Part shown: one piece after another, positions 25,515 through 33,745 of the stretch
How positions within the stretch are numbered: the stretch's first letter is position 1
Layout: every line of letters starts with the position of its first letter
Assembly: GCF_008369295.1 (NCBI RefSeq)
Contig: NZ_VOBG01000018.1
Span: 40,508 to 104,507 of the forward strand
Direction: 5' to 3'
Length of the DNA: 64,000 nt
Source: Pseudomonas sp. ANT_H4
GTDB lineage: Bacteria; Pseudomonadota; Gammaproteobacteria; Pseudomonadales; Pseudomonadaceae
The notes under the pieces: generated by a model
The model's database searches: none
Seen by the model: only the letters and a program-made list of their open reading frames with translations
What the model was told of the DNA's origin: nothing
Program-made: the position numbers and the translations under genes

Positions 25515-26246
25515 CTATGTACCGATAGTCTGAATTTGCGACAGCTTGATGCTGCCCATGCCGCCAGAAAGATTGAGCAGCATTTCGCCGCCCGTCTGGC
25601 TCAAGGTCACGCTAGTGACCGTGGCGGGTAGCGAGGTCTTCAACGCTATCGCATCACCGGCATCGCTCTTGGTGGTGGCCGCGAAGGTGTAGTTGCCGGA
25701 GTCGACTTTCTCGCCGGCTTCGTTTTTGCCGTCCCAGATAAAGTCCGACTTGCCGGCTGCCTGAGCACCCAAGTCGATGGTCTTGACCAGCTTGCCGTCC
25801 TTGTCGGAGACCTTGATGGTGACGTTGCCCACCGACGAGGTGACTGCCACGGAACCGGTGAAGCTCTTGCTGGTGTCGACCATGGCCTTGTCGGTCTCGA
25901 TGATCACCGAACGACCCACCAGCGACGACGCTTGCAGCGCTTGCGACGATTTGTAGTTGCTGGAGATGGCATTCACCGAGTCGTTCAGGGTGTTGATGCC
26001 TTCCAGGCTGCTGAACTGCGCCAGTTGCGCGACAAACGCGCCGTTATCCTGGGGCGACAGCGGGTTCTGGTTTTTCAGCTGGGTGACCAGCAACTGCAGG
26101 AACGCATCCTTGCCCAAGGCCTGGCTGCCAGAAGCCTCTTTGGTAGCACCCGCCAGGCTATCCTGGTTGGCTGCGGCATCCTTGACCTTGTTGTTGAACA
26201 AGTCCTGGATCGTCGAGTTACTCGACACATCGTTGGTAACGGACAT
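25515..26246 (-). CDS. flgD: Flagellar hook assembly scaffold FlgD
   Basis: A 243-residue protein that caps the growing hook and is not kept in the finished structure. It shows the N-terminal segment with LGKDAFLQLLVTQLKNQNPLSPQDNGAFVAQLAQFSSLEGI, and a C-terminal FlgD Ig-like/Tudor-like part with FIWDGKNEAGEKVDSGNYTF. It lies between flgC and flgE with short gaps of 16 and 31 bp. Confidence 0.95.
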   Translation of the reverse strand: MSVTNDVSSNSTIQDLFNNKVKDAAANQDSLAGATKEASGSQALGKDAFLQLLVTQLKNQNPLSPQDNGAFVAQLAQFSSLEGINTLNDSVNAISSNYKSSQALQASSLVGRSVIIETDKAMVDTSKSFTGSVAVTSSVGNVTIKVSDKDGKLVKTIDLGAQAAGKSDFIWDGKNEAGEKVDSGNYTFAATTKSDAGDAIALKTSLPATVTSVTLSQTGGEMLLNLSGGMGSIKLSQIQTIGT

Positions 26247-26262
26247 TCTTTGGCGCCCCTTA

Positions 26263-26706
26263 TCACTGACCCAGAGTCAGGACCTTCTGCATCATGGTTT
26301 TGGCGGTGTTCATCATTTCCGCGTTGGTCTGGAACGAGCGACTGGCGGAAATCATGTCAGCCATTTCCTCGACCACATTGACGTTGGGATAGAACACATA
26401 ACCCTTGGCGTCGGCGGCGGGATGGTTCGGCTCGTAGCGCGCGTCGAGGTTGCTCTGGTCTTCGACCACACCCAGCACCTGAACGCCCTGGCCCGCAGCA
26501 TCCTGGTCCTGGAACAGCGAATCGCTGCCGCCACTCTGGCCACCCTGGAACATGGTGGCGAACACCGGGTGACGGGCGCGATAGGTCTGGTCAATGCTCG
26601 ACGACACGGTCTCGGCGTTGGCGATGTTACTGGCGACGGTGTTCAGACGGGTGGTCTGGGCGCTCATGCCACTACCGGCAATATTGAAAACACTGGATAG
26701 AGACAT
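26263..26706 (-). CDS. flgC: Flagellar basal-body rod protein FlgC
   Basis: A 147-residue proximal rod protein. It has the N-terminal SGMSAQTTRLNTVASNIANAETV motif and the C-terminal NVVEEMADMISASRSFQTNAEMMNTAKTM motif typical of rod proteins. It begins 3 bp after the flgB stop, indicating tight co-translation. Confidence 0.96.
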   Translation of the reverse strand: MSLSSVFNIAGSGMSAQTTRLNTVASNIANAETVSSSIDQTYRARHPVFATMFQGGQSGGSDSLFQDQDAAGQGVQVLGVVEDQSNLDARYEPNHPAADAKGYVFYPNVNVVEEMADMISASRSFQTNAEMMNTAKTMMQKVLTLGQ

Positions 26707-26709
26707 GAC

Positions 26710-27117
26710 TTACTCTCCGCGCAGGGCTGACATCAGCCCTTTGAATTTGCTGTTGAGCAGGGTGAAGCTGGCCTGAAAGTTCACCGAGTTCTCGGCGTAG
26801 TTCGATTGCTCCAACTGCGCGTCGACGGTGTTCTGGTCGATCGATGGCTGCATCGGCGTGCGGTACATCAGCGACTCGTCGCCATTGCCCAGGCCTTGCG
26901 CTTCGATATGACGGTTATTGGTCATGTTCAAGGCGAAGGAGCCGCTCTTGGTCTTGTCCTGCTGTGCGGCGAGCACGGCGGAGAAGTCCAGGTCCCGAGC
27001 CTTGTAGTTCGGGGTGTCGGCGTTGGCGATGTTGTTAGCCAGGACTTCGGCACGCTGGGCGCGAAAGCCCAGGGCTTGTTCGTGGATACCGAGCGCTTTA
27101 TCGAAGCTGATGCTCAT
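26710..27117 (-). CDS. flgB: Flagellar basal-body rod protein FlgB
   Basis: A 135-residue proximal rod protein. It begins MSISFDKALGIHEQALGFRAQRAEVLANNIANADTPNYKARD. ATG 27117 is chosen because it gives this family N terminus; the frame runs on upstream into the promoter. A sigma-54 promoter at 27163-27178 would give a leader of about 35 bases. First gene of flgBCDE. Confidence 0.95.
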   Translation of the reverse strand: MSISFDKALGIHEQALGFRAQRAEVLANNIANADTPNYKARDLDFSAVLAAQQDKTKSGSFALNMTNNRHIEAQGLGNGDESLMYRTPMQPSIDQNTVDAQLEQSNYAENSVNFQASFTLLNSKFKGLMSALRGE

Positions 27118-27162
27118 GGCGGAAACCTTTAGGGGCTGACCTGCTTTTCGTAATCTGGATAT

Positions 27163-27178
27163 AGCAAGTGGCATGCCA
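27163..27178 (-). promoter_or_regulatory. Sigma-54 promoter of flgBCDE
   Basis: On the minus strand TGGCAT-GCCAC-TTGCT has exact -24/-12 spacing and one mismatch to the RpoN consensus. RpoN control of hook genes, through FleQ or FleR, is known in Pseudomonas. Confidence 0.85.
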
Positions 27179-27269
27179 AGTCATCGAATCCCTGTAAATC
27201 AAGGGTTTGCCGGGAGATTGCCGGTGGCAATGCCAGAAAAGCGGCAAGGGGTTTCCGCCAAACGCCAGT

Positions 27270-27295
27270 AAAGCGGCAATACGCATTGCCGCTTT
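27270..27295. promoter_or_regulatory. Perfect 11-4-11 inverted repeat upstream of flgB
   Basis: AAAGCGGCAAT-ACGC-ATTGCCGCTTT lies 92-117 bp upstream of the flgB -24 element, a normal enhancer distance, and just after the cheR terminator. It may be an activator site or a second hairpin in the cheR 3' region. Confidence 0.4.
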
Positions 27296-27303
27296 GCGCC
27301 CAT

Positions 27304-27340
27304 AAAAAACGGGAGGCCTTTGCAGGACCTCCCGGTTTTT
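27304..27340 (-). terminator. Terminator after cheR
   Basis: AAAAACCGGGAGG / CCTCCCGTTTTTT with a 10-base loop on the minus strand. It stands 16 bp after the cheR stop. Confidence 0.85.
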
Positions 27341-27356
27341 ATGCGACGCATGCCTA

Positions 27357-28184
27357 TCACTTGGCCTGGTAAATAATCCCAGGACTGCACTGCACCATCT
27401 GGTAATGATCCGGCAACCCGTTCAACGCTTCAGAAGCGCCAAGAAACAGATACCCCCCGCGCTTGAGCGTGCTGTGGATGCGCAACAGGATGTCCTTCTT
27501 CACTTCAGCCGAGAAGTAGATCAGTACGTTGCGGCAAAACACGATATCGAACTTGCCCAGGCTGGCGTAGCTGTCCAGCAGGTTGAACGAACGAAACTCC
27601 ACCCGGCTCTTGATCGGCGCCTTGACTGCCCAACGACCGGCAACCTTGGGGTCGAAGAAACGCTGCAAGCGTTCCGGAGACAGGCCTCGCCCCAGGGCCA
27701 GGCTGTCGTACTCACCTGTCTTGCAGTTGGTGAGCATGGTGCCGGACAAGTCGGTGGCAACAATCTGCACCCCGGCCTTCAACTGGCCCATGTTGGTCCG
27801 CTCGAACTCGTCGATGGACATCGACAGCGAGTACGGTTCCTGCCCCGAAGAGCAGGCCGCCGACCAGATGCGCAGGCGCTGGCCGGGGCTGGCCTTGATC
27901 GCTTCGGGCAGGACCTTGTTCTTGAGCACTTCAAAGGGATAGGTGTCACGAAACCACAGGGTTTCGTTGGTGGTCATGGCATCGACCACCATTTCCTTGA
28001 GCCCGCTGCGTGGCTGGCTCTGTATCCGCTGAACGAGGTCGCCGAGGGACTTGATCCCTTGCTGCTCCATCAGTTTATTGAGACGGCTTGATACCAGGTA
28101 CTGCTTGTTTTCACCGAGCAATATGCCACAGGCTTTTTCCAGGAAGACCCGGAACTGTTCGAAATCCAAATTACCCGTAGACAA
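27357..28184 (-). CDS. cheR: Chemotaxis protein methyltransferase CheR
   Basis: A 275-residue SAM-dependent methyltransferase that methylates glutamates of chemoreceptors. It has the CheR N-terminal domain and motif I in RIWSAACSSGQEPYSLSMSI, then KFDIVFCRNVLIYFS and the GGYLFLGASEALNG loop. It lies 43 bp after cheV and forms a cheV-cheR pair between the flgA and flgB operons, an order found in other pseudomonads. Confidence 0.95.
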   Translation of the reverse strand: MSTGNLDFEQFRVFLEKACGILLGENKQYLVSSRLNKLMEQQGIKSLGDLVQRIQSQPRSGLKEMVVDAMTTNETLWFRDTYPFEVLKNKVLPEAIKASPGQRLRIWSAACSSGQEPYSLSMSIDEFERTNMGQLKAGVQIVATDLSGTMLTNCKTGEYDSLALGRGLSPERLQRFFDPKVAGRWAVKAPIKSRVEFRSFNLLDSYASLGKFDIVFCRNVLIYFSAEVKKDILLRIHSTLKRGGYLFLGASEALNGLPDHYQMVQCSPGIIYQAK

Positions 28185-28227
28185 TGGTACCGCCTCTTAA
28201 ATCGTGTGACCGCCAGGGAAAAAGCCC

Positions 28228-29160
28228 CTAGCCGTGATCTGCTGCCTTGATCCGGTCGACTACCCGGGCTGCCAGGTCATCAGGACGGAATTTGGCCAGG
28301 AAGTCATCGGCACCGACCTTCTTGACCATCGCCTGATTGAATACACCGGACAATGAAGTATGCAGGATGATATGTAATTTTTGCATGCGTGGATCGTTGC
28401 GTATCTCGGCCGTAAGGGTGTAGCCGTCCATTTCCGGCATCTCGATGTCGGAAATCATCATCAAGAATTCTTCTTCCGGTTTCTTGCCTTCATCCACCAG
28501 CTTGCGCAGGTAATCCAGGGCCTGGCGGCCATCGTTGAGTGCCACCACTTCGACACCAACGGTCTGCAGGCAACGGGAGACCTGCTTGCGCGCTACCGAG
28601 GAGTCATCCACCGTCAGCACCCGCAGGGAAATCGCCTTGTGCGCCGTCTCCGCGTCTACTACACCCACCGAAATAGCTTCCGAAGTCGGCGCCACTTCCG
28701 CGAGGATTTTCTCCACGTCGATGATTTCCACCAACTGGTTGTCGACCCGCGTCACTGCCGTCAGGTAGTGATCGCGACCGGTGCCCTTGGGCGGCGGATG
28801 GATCTCTTCCCAGTTCATGTTGACGATGCGCTCCACCGAGCGCACCAGGAAACCCTGGGTCTTGGTGTTGTACTCGGTGATGATCACGAACGGACTCTCG
28901 CGATCCTGCAAGCCGGACGAGCCCGTAGCCATCGCCAAGTCAAGAATCGGAATGGTCGAGCCGCGAATGTTGGCCACGCCACACACCACAGGGTTGGACT
29001 TGGGCAATACGGTCAGCTTGGGACATTGCAGCACCTCCCGCACCTTGAAGACGTTGATGCCGTAAAGCTGCTTGCCATCCAAACGAAACAGCAGCAACTC
29101 CAGGCGATTCTGCCCTACCAGCTGCGTGCGCTGGTTCACTGAATCCATTACTCCCGCCAT
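28228..29160 (-). CDS. cheV: Chemotaxis coupling protein CheV
   Basis: A 310-residue CheW-REC fusion. The N-terminal CheW-like domain (about 18-160) includes VFKVREVLQCPKLT and CGVANIRGSTIPILDL, and the C-terminal receiver has phospho-Asp in MMISDIEMPEMDGYT and Lys in DDFLAKFRPDDLA. It couples receptors to CheA and can adapt through phosphorylation. AGGAG precedes ATG 29160 by 7 bases; a second ATG 12 bases later is possible. It is divergent from flgA over an 82-bp gap. Confidence 0.94.
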   Translation of the reverse strand: MAGVMDSVNQRTQLVGQNRLELLLFRLDGKQLYGINVFKVREVLQCPKLTVLPKSNPVVCGVANIRGSTIPILDLAMATGSSGLQDRESPFVIITEYNTKTQGFLVRSVERIVNMNWEEIHPPPKGTGRDHYLTAVTRVDNQLVEIIDVEKILAEVAPTSEAISVGVVDAETAHKAISLRVLTVDDSSVARKQVSRCLQTVGVEVVALNDGRQALDYLRKLVDEGKKPEEEFLMMISDIEMPEMDGYTLTAEIRNDPRMQKLHIILHTSLSGVFNQAMVKKVGADDFLAKFRPDDLAARVVDRIKAADHG

Positions 29161-29188
29161 GCCCAGACTCCTACACTACAAAACCTAC

Positions 29189-29205
29189 GGGTACGACGCG
29201 TACCC
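29189..29205. promoter_or_regulatory. Inverted repeat GGGTAC-N5-GTACCC in the cheV-flgA gap
   Basis: A 6-5-6 inverted repeat lies between the divergent cheV and flgA genes, 10 bp upstream of the flgA -24 element. A regulator site shared by both is possible. Confidence 0.35.
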
Positions 29206-29214
29206 AACACTAAA

Positions 29215-29230
29215 CGGCACGAGCTTTGCT
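29215..29230 (+). promoter_or_regulatory. Sigma-54 promoter of flgA
   Basis: CGGCAC-GAGCT-TTGCT matches the RpoN consensus except the first base, with exact spacing. The predicted start of transcription, about 12 bases after the GC, falls near 29241, only 2 bases before the annotated ATG. Confidence 0.75.
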
Positions 29231-29242
29231 TTTTTATTGGCC

Positions 29243-30019
29243 ATGGACATCAAAACGACAGTTTCCCGACGCCTTCTCCCCCTGCCGTACTTTAAACAGT
29301 ACCGCAGATTGCTCTGCGCCTTGCTAACGATGCTTGCCTTGGCTGCAGGCCAACAGGCCCGTGCCGACAACGTCACCTTGCCTGATCTACTTATCGGCGT
29401 CACTCAAGGCTTTCTTGAGTTCACTGTAGAAGATTATCTGGCCACTACGCAGACACCAGGACGCTATGAAATCCAGGTCAACCAATTGGACCCACGCCTG
29501 CGCCTGCCCATGTGTGACAAGGAATTGACAGCCACCCTGGAAAGCCCCGCACAACCCATCGGCCGTGTGACCGTGCGCGTGCGCTGCGACGGCGCCTCGC
29601 CCTGGACGGTGTTCGTACCGGCTCAAGTCCGCCTGTTTCGCGAAGTGGTCGCCGTCACCCGCCCGCTGAAACGCTTGGGCATTATCGGCTTTGAGGACGT
29701 TGCCCTACGCGAGCGGGACATCGGCCAGATCAGTCAGGGATACCTTACTTCCGTGGATCAAGCGATCGGGCAGAAACTTACCCGACCAATGGTCACAGAT
29801 CAGGTCATCACCCTGGCTCACCTGGAACAGGCGGAAGTCATACGCAAGGGTGATCAAGTGGTGATTTCCGCCAGCAGCGGCGGCCTGAATGTAAAAATGC
29901 CGGGAGAGGCTCTGTCCAATGGCGGCATGAGCGAACAGATTCGGGTCAAGAACCTCAACTCCAAGCGGGTGATCAAGGCGCGAGTGACTGCACCCGGCCA
30001 GGTCGAGGTAGCGTTATAG
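29243..30019 (+). CDS. flgA: Flagellar P-ring chaperone FlgA
   Basis: A 258-residue periplasmic protein that helps P-ring assembly around the rod. It has a long N-terminal region, a hydrophobic signal segment (RRLLCALLTMLALAAGQQARA, about 21-41) and a C-terminal SAF-like domain with ALRERDIGQISQGYL and QVEVAL end. ATG 29243 has no clear ribosome site and lies at the predicted transcription start, so either the message is leaderless or translation begins further in (a TTG at 29309 is in frame). It heads flgA-flgM-flgN. Confidence 0.92.
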   Translation: MDIKTTVSRRLLPLPYFKQYRRLLCALLTMLALAAGQQARADNVTLPDLLIGVTQGFLEFTVEDYLATTQTPGRYEIQVNQLDPRLRLPMCDKELTATLESPAQPIGRVTVRVRCDGASPWTVFVPAQVRLFREVVAVTRPLKRLGIIGFEDVALRERDIGQISQGYLTSVDQAIGQKLTRPMVTDQVITLAHLEQAEVIRKGDQVVISASSGGLNVKMPGEALSNGGMSEQIRVKNLNSKRVIKARVTAPGQVEVAL

Positions 30020-30097
30020 ATCACTGGCGCGGGAGGCCAGCTTTTCCTACACTGTGCGCAAGACGTCATCACGTATAGGTTTATTGTCAGTCGAGCC

Positions 30098-30124
30098 TAA
30101 AGTTTGTCCGGGTATGGCCGAAAA
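30098..30124 (+). promoter_or_regulatory. Sigma-28 (FliA) promoter of flgM
   Basis: TAAAGTTT-N11-GCCGAAAA matches the FliA consensus with correct spacing and one mismatch. It lies 36 bp before flgM, whose product inhibits FliA, giving a feedback loop known in flagellar systems. Confidence 0.85.
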
Positions 30125-30159
30125 CATGGCAAGCGTCCAAATACCCAGAGGTTTTCATG

Positions 30160-30486
30160 ATGGTCATTGATTTCAGTCGATTAAATAACGCCCCCTCACA
30201 GCTCGTCAGCACCCGCGCCAACGGTGCCAAGGAAAGCGTTGAGGCCGGTAAGTCCCAGCCACTGCCCGTCAAGGCAGACCAGGCCGGCGCCAGCCAGAGC
30301 GGGGAATCGGTACATTTGAGCAATGAGGCTCAACAGTTGCAAAAGGTCACTGACTCGCTGCGCGATCAACCGGTTGTCAATAAAGCCCGTGTGGCCGAAT
30401 TGAAACAAGCGATTGCCGATGGCAGCTACAAAGTCGACAGCAACCGTGTAGCCAGCAAACTGCTTAACTTCGAAGCCGAGCGCTAG
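30160..30486 (+). CDS. flgM: Anti-sigma-28 factor FlgM
   Basis: A 108-residue protein that holds FliA until the hook is finished and is then exported. The C-terminal half has the typical VHLSNEAQQLQKVTDSLRD, VNKARVAELKQAIADGSYKVDSNRVASKLLNFE. The low-complexity N-terminal half is disordered-looking. Two ATGs lie side by side; 30160 has the better distance (8 bases) to AGAGG. A FliA-type promoter precedes it, and flgN follows after 48 bp. Confidence 0.95.
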   Translation: MVIDFSRLNNAPSQLVSTRANGAKESVEAGKSQPLPVKADQAGASQSGESVHLSNEAQQLQKVTDSLRDQPVVNKARVAELKQAIADGSYKVDSNRVASKLLNFEAER

Positions 30487-30534
30487 GCAAAGGCCTGCGC
30501 CAGGCTTTTGGACGCTTAAAACCCAAGGCCAGCC

Positions 30535-31002
30535 ATGCACGACGAAAATTTACTGCAACTGATCATTGAAGACCTGGCTCCAGCACAGCATCTGCTTGAG
30601 CTGCTTCAGGAAGAGTCGATCGCCCTGCACGGCCGAGACATGCGCCTGCTGGAAGATATTCTGGCGCGCAAGCAATCGCTGATCATTCTGCTGGAACAGC
30701 ATGGCAAGAAACGCAGCCAGATTCTTGTCAGCCTGGGACTGCCTGCCGATCACGACGGCCTGGAGCAACTGGCGAGCCACTCGTCGGTAGGCGACCAGTT
30801 ACGGGCCCAGAGCCAGGAGCTCAACCAGCTGCTCATCACTTGCCAGGAAGCCAACACGCTCAACGGCCAGTCGATCCAGCTTCAGCAAGCCACTACCGCC
30901 AACCAGCTGCGCATCCTTCACGGCGGAGAACCTCCGACGCTCTATAACGCCAAAGGCTCCACCTCGCGACTGGTCAAGCCCAGCACCATCAGCCAAGCCT
31001 GA
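30535..31002 (+). CDS. flgN: Flagellar export chaperone FlgN
   Basis: A 155-residue, mostly helical protein with heptad-like Leu spacing through residues 5-115. It is the export chaperone of the hook-filament junction proteins FlgK and FlgL. The pattern LHGRDMRLLEDILARKQSLIILLEQH and the position after flgM support the call. The tail (about 130-155) is Ser/Thr-rich, where FlgN binds substrates. No strong ribosome site is visible, so coupling to flgM mRNA is likely. Confidence 0.9.
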   Translation: MHDENLLQLIIEDLAPAQHLLELLQEESIALHGRDMRLLEDILARKQSLIILLEQHGKKRSQILVSLGLPADHDGLEQLASHSSVGDQLRAQSQELNQLLITCQEANTLNGQSIQLQQATTANQLRILHGGEPPTLYNAKGSTSRLVKPSTISQA

Positions 31003-31043
31003 CGCCGGTTTATCGCGCGCCCTATCAAGGCGCGCAACATACT

Positions 31044-31056
31044 GGCAAAATGCCGG
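31044..31056 (+). promoter_or_regulatory. Candidate AmrZ box before ycgR
   Basis: GGCAAAATGCCGG closely resembles the AmrZ binding pattern known in Pseudomonas (GGCAAAACGCCGGC-like), 41 bp upstream of the ycgR start. AmrZ itself is encoded at 34782. Confidence 0.5.
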
Positions 31057-31097
31057 TTCTTGCGTGTAGTCGTATTTTGTCTGGAGATGGAAGAACC

Positions 31098-31847
31098 GTG
31101 TTCAACGCCCTCAACGCGGAAGATGCTCCGCAGCCACCCAAGGTCCTCACTACGCCTCTGGAAATTGCCGGCACCTTACGGCTGCTGCAAGAGAGCCACG
31201 ACCCCCTGATCATTACCTTCCATGAGCGCAACCAGCGCTTTCAAAGCTATCTGGTGGAAGTCGACCGGGACAGCAAGACGCTGAGCCTGGACGAAATGAT
31301 CCCACGGGAGGGCGAACGCTACCTTGAGAATGGCGAAGCCTTCCGTATCGAAGGCTTCCACGACGGCGTGCGGGTGGCTTGGGAGAGTAACGGCAGCCTG
31401 ACCATCAGCGAAAAGGACGGCCACCGCATCTATCGGGGCGGCATGCCTGACGAGGTGGTTTACCATCAGCGGCGCAACGCCTTTCGCGCAGCATTGAAAT
31501 TGGCGCAACTGGTCAATGTCGATATGGGCGGAGAGAAACTCAAGTTGCCCATTGGCGGCAAACTGCTGGATATTTCCGCCACCGGTTGCAAGCTGCGCTT
31601 TGACGGTGATATCTCCCAGCGCCTGCAACTGGGCCAGGTCTACGATCGCTTTATTGCCGCCCTGCCCTTCGGCAACATGAGCACCGCCGTAGAGCTGCGT
31701 TATCTGCACTTCGAAGAAAGAATCGACACCACCTTTGCCGGCGTGCGTTTTCACAACATGAGCGGGTTGGTGCAGCGCCAGGTTGAACGCTTTGTCTACC
31801 AGCTGCAGCGCGAGGCGCGGCGGTTTGACAAGGATGATGATCTTTAA
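31098..31847 (+). CDS. ycgR: Flagellar brake protein YcgR (PilZ domain)
   Basis: A 249-residue c-di-GMP effector that slows the flagellar motor. It has an N-terminal YcgR domain (about 10-115) and a C-terminal PilZ domain with the nucleotide-binding QRRNAFRA (R-x4-R type) and DISATGCKLRF motifs. The start is GTG 31098, giving the family N terminus MFNALNAEDAPQPPKVLTTP; the frame is open 48 bases upstream without support. It closes the flgA-M-N-ycgR string and a strong terminator follows. A possible AmrZ box lies just before it. Confidence 0.93.
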   Translation: MFNALNAEDAPQPPKVLTTPLEIAGTLRLLQESHDPLIITFHERNQRFQSYLVEVDRDSKTLSLDEMIPREGERYLENGEAFRIEGFHDGVRVAWESNGSLTISEKDGHRIYRGGMPDEVVYHQRRNAFRAALKLAQLVNVDMGGEKLKLPIGGKLLDISATGCKLRFDGDISQRLQLGQVYDRFIAALPFGNMSTAVELRYLHFEERIDTTFAGVRFHNMSGLVQRQVERFVYQLQREARRFDKDDDL

Positions 31848-31864
31848 GCGGTAACAATCTGCAT

Positions 31865-31902
31865 AAAAAACGGGCAGCCCCTTATGGGACTGCCCGTTTT
31901 TT
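31865..31902. terminator. Bidirectional terminator between ycgR and the MFS gene
   Basis: AAAAAACGGGCAG / CTGCCCGTTTTTT with an 11-base loop; T-runs on both strands serve the two convergent genes. Confidence 0.9.
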
Positions 31903-31905
31903 GTT

Positions 31906-33303
31906 TCAGGGGCGTGCCCTGCTCAGATCGTGGGGATGATCATCCGGGTCCGGATGCTCTGGCGGCTCTGGCGACTCTTCTGCAGGCCCCTGCTCCACCG
32001 AATCAGGATCAGCTTCAGACTCTGGGTCTGGCTCGGGAACCGGCGCCTGCATCTGATCCTGAACCACCTGTTCATCCACCCGTGGGTCAAGGGCGGCCAC
32101 CAGCGGCGAGCTGGACATGCTGTCAGGTACCGCCACGTGATGCAGCGGTGCATCGTCCACCTGGTGCAGGTTGGTCACGGCTTTGGGACGGATGCGCCAA
32201 ACCAGGATCACCGCGCACAAACTGAAAAATGCATAGAGCATCTGGCTACCAAACAGCTTCATCAGCACACCGGCCAGCAGCGGCCCGATACTGGCGCCGA
32301 CGCCGTAAGTCACCAGCAGCATGGCTGTCAGCGATACGCGGCGATCACCCTCAACGTGGTCATTGGAAAACGCCACCGCCAACGGGTAAAGGCAGAACTG
32401 CACCAGGGAGCAGAAGAACCCGGCCACAAACAGCACTTCCAACGGCACCTGGGTCATGATCGCCAACGGCAGCGCCGTCACCGCAAGGCACAAGGCGAAG
32501 CAACGGATCAACAGCGCCCGGTCATACCGATCCGAGAGCCAGCCCAAAGGCCACTGCACCACCAGCCCGGCGAAAATGCAGCTACCCATGAACAGACCGA
32601 CCTGTTGAGTGCTCAACCCCTGCTGAGAAGCGTAAAGCGGCGCCAGACCGTAGAACGAGCCAACAATCAACCCGGCGCCCAGCACGGTACTGAGGGACTG
32701 CGGTACTCGCTTGATAAAAAAGCGCGGTTCCATCGGCGCCGGATGCAACGGTGCCGGGTGAATACGTCGAGTCATCGCCACCGGCACCAGGCACAGGGCA
32801 AAGCACAGCGCAACCAGCATCAGCAGCTCAAGGCCCAACTGCGGATGCATGACCAGAATAAGCTGGCCCAATACCAGGCCCAGATAAGAAGCGATCATGT
32901 AGCCACTGAAGACCAAGCCCCGCTGCTTGGCGTCCGCCTGCTCGTTGAGCCAGCTCTCGATGACCATGTACTGGCACATCATGCCGAGGCCGACGATTAT
33001 TCGCAGTACGATCCAGGCCGGCAGCCAGTCGATCAAACCATGGCCCAGCACCGCCGCACCGACGATACCGGCGCAGGTGGCATAGGCGCGAATATGGCCG
33101 ACCCGGGCTATCAAGCGGTGACCGATCTTGCCACCCAACACCAGACCAAAGTAGTTGGCAGCCATCAAAGCACCGACCCACAGGCTGTCGACATTATCGG
33201 CGGCCAGGCGTAAAGCCAGGTACGTACTGAGCAGACCGGAGCCGATCAGCATCATCAACGAGGAAAAATAAAGGGCTCGAAAAGATTTCCAGATTTGGCG
33301 CAT
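31906..33303 (-). CDS. MFS transporter with long acidic C-terminal tail
   Basis: A 465-residue major facilitator superfamily protein with 12 predicted membrane segments in the first 380 residues, of the YcaD-like group (starts QIWKSFRALYFSSLMMLIGSG; loop GWLSDRYDRALLI between TM8 and TM9). The substrate is unknown. The last 75 or so residues are unusual: rich in Pro, Glu, Asp and Ser, ending with repeated EPP/DPD units and HPHDLSRARP. This tail is likely disordered and cytoplasmic. Confidence 0.85.
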   Translation of the reverse strand: MRQIWKSFRALYFSSLMMLIGSGLLSTYLALRLAADNVDSLWVGALMAANYFGLVLGGKIGHRLIARVGHIRAYATCAGIVGAAVLGHGLIDWLPAWIVLRIIVGLGMMCQYMVIESWLNEQADAKQRGLVFSGYMIASYLGLVLGQLILVMHPQLGLELLMLVALCFALCLVPVAMTRRIHPAPLHPAPMEPRFFIKRVPQSLSTVLGAGLIVGSFYGLAPLYASQQGLSTQQVGLFMGSCIFAGLVVQWPLGWLSDRYDRALLIRCFALCLAVTALPLAIMTQVPLEVLFVAGFFCSLVQFCLYPLAVAFSNDHVEGDRRVSLTAMLLVTYGVGASIGPLLAGVLMKLFGSQMLYAFFSLCAVILVWRIRPKAVTNLHQVDDAPLHHVAVPDSMSSSPLVAALDPRVDEQVVQDQMQAPVPEPDPESEADPDSVEQGPAEESPEPPEHPDPDDHPHDLSRARP

Positions 33304-33592
33304 CGGCGTTCCGAGCGGCTCCTTGCAGTGGGTGTCAGGCTACCAGCATGATAGTCCGGCGTCGTCAGGTCCGGACAGCCAAAACGCGCTGTACCAGGGG
33401 ATTATTTTCGTCAAGCCAATTGGCTACCTCTCAGACGCTCGACGACGGCATACAAGGTACAAGGCGGTGACAAAAATTCACGCCCCCACCGCTCACTCCC
33501 CTGTGAACCTCAAACTCCGGCAAGGTTCGCAATACGATCAAAAAGACCTGCCCCCCAGACGCATCCCATCCTCTGCGGCCAACGCCAACCCA

Positions 33593-33630
33593 CAAAAAAG
33601 CCCCGCCAGAGTGTTCTGAACAGGGCTTTT
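33593..33630 (-). terminator. Terminator after tRNA-Arg(CCT)
   Basis: On the minus strand AAAAGCCC ... GGGGCTTTTTT forms the stem with a T-run, about 40 bp after the tRNA 3' end. Confidence 0.7.
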
Positions 33631-33668
33631 GCGTATCGCGGCTCTTTTAAAGGAGCGCAACTCTAATG

Positions 33669-33745
33669 TGGTGTCCCAGGGCCGGTTCGAACGGCCAACC
33701 TTCCCCTTAGGAGGGGGATGCTCTATCCAATTGAGCTACTGGGAC
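33669..33745 (-). tRNA. tRNA-Arg (anticodon CCT)
   Basis: A 77-base cloverleaf on the minus strand: acceptor stem GTCCCAG / CTGGGAC, T-loop GTTCGAA, anticodon loop CTCCTAA read as CCT, and an encoded CCA end. Confidence 0.96.
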
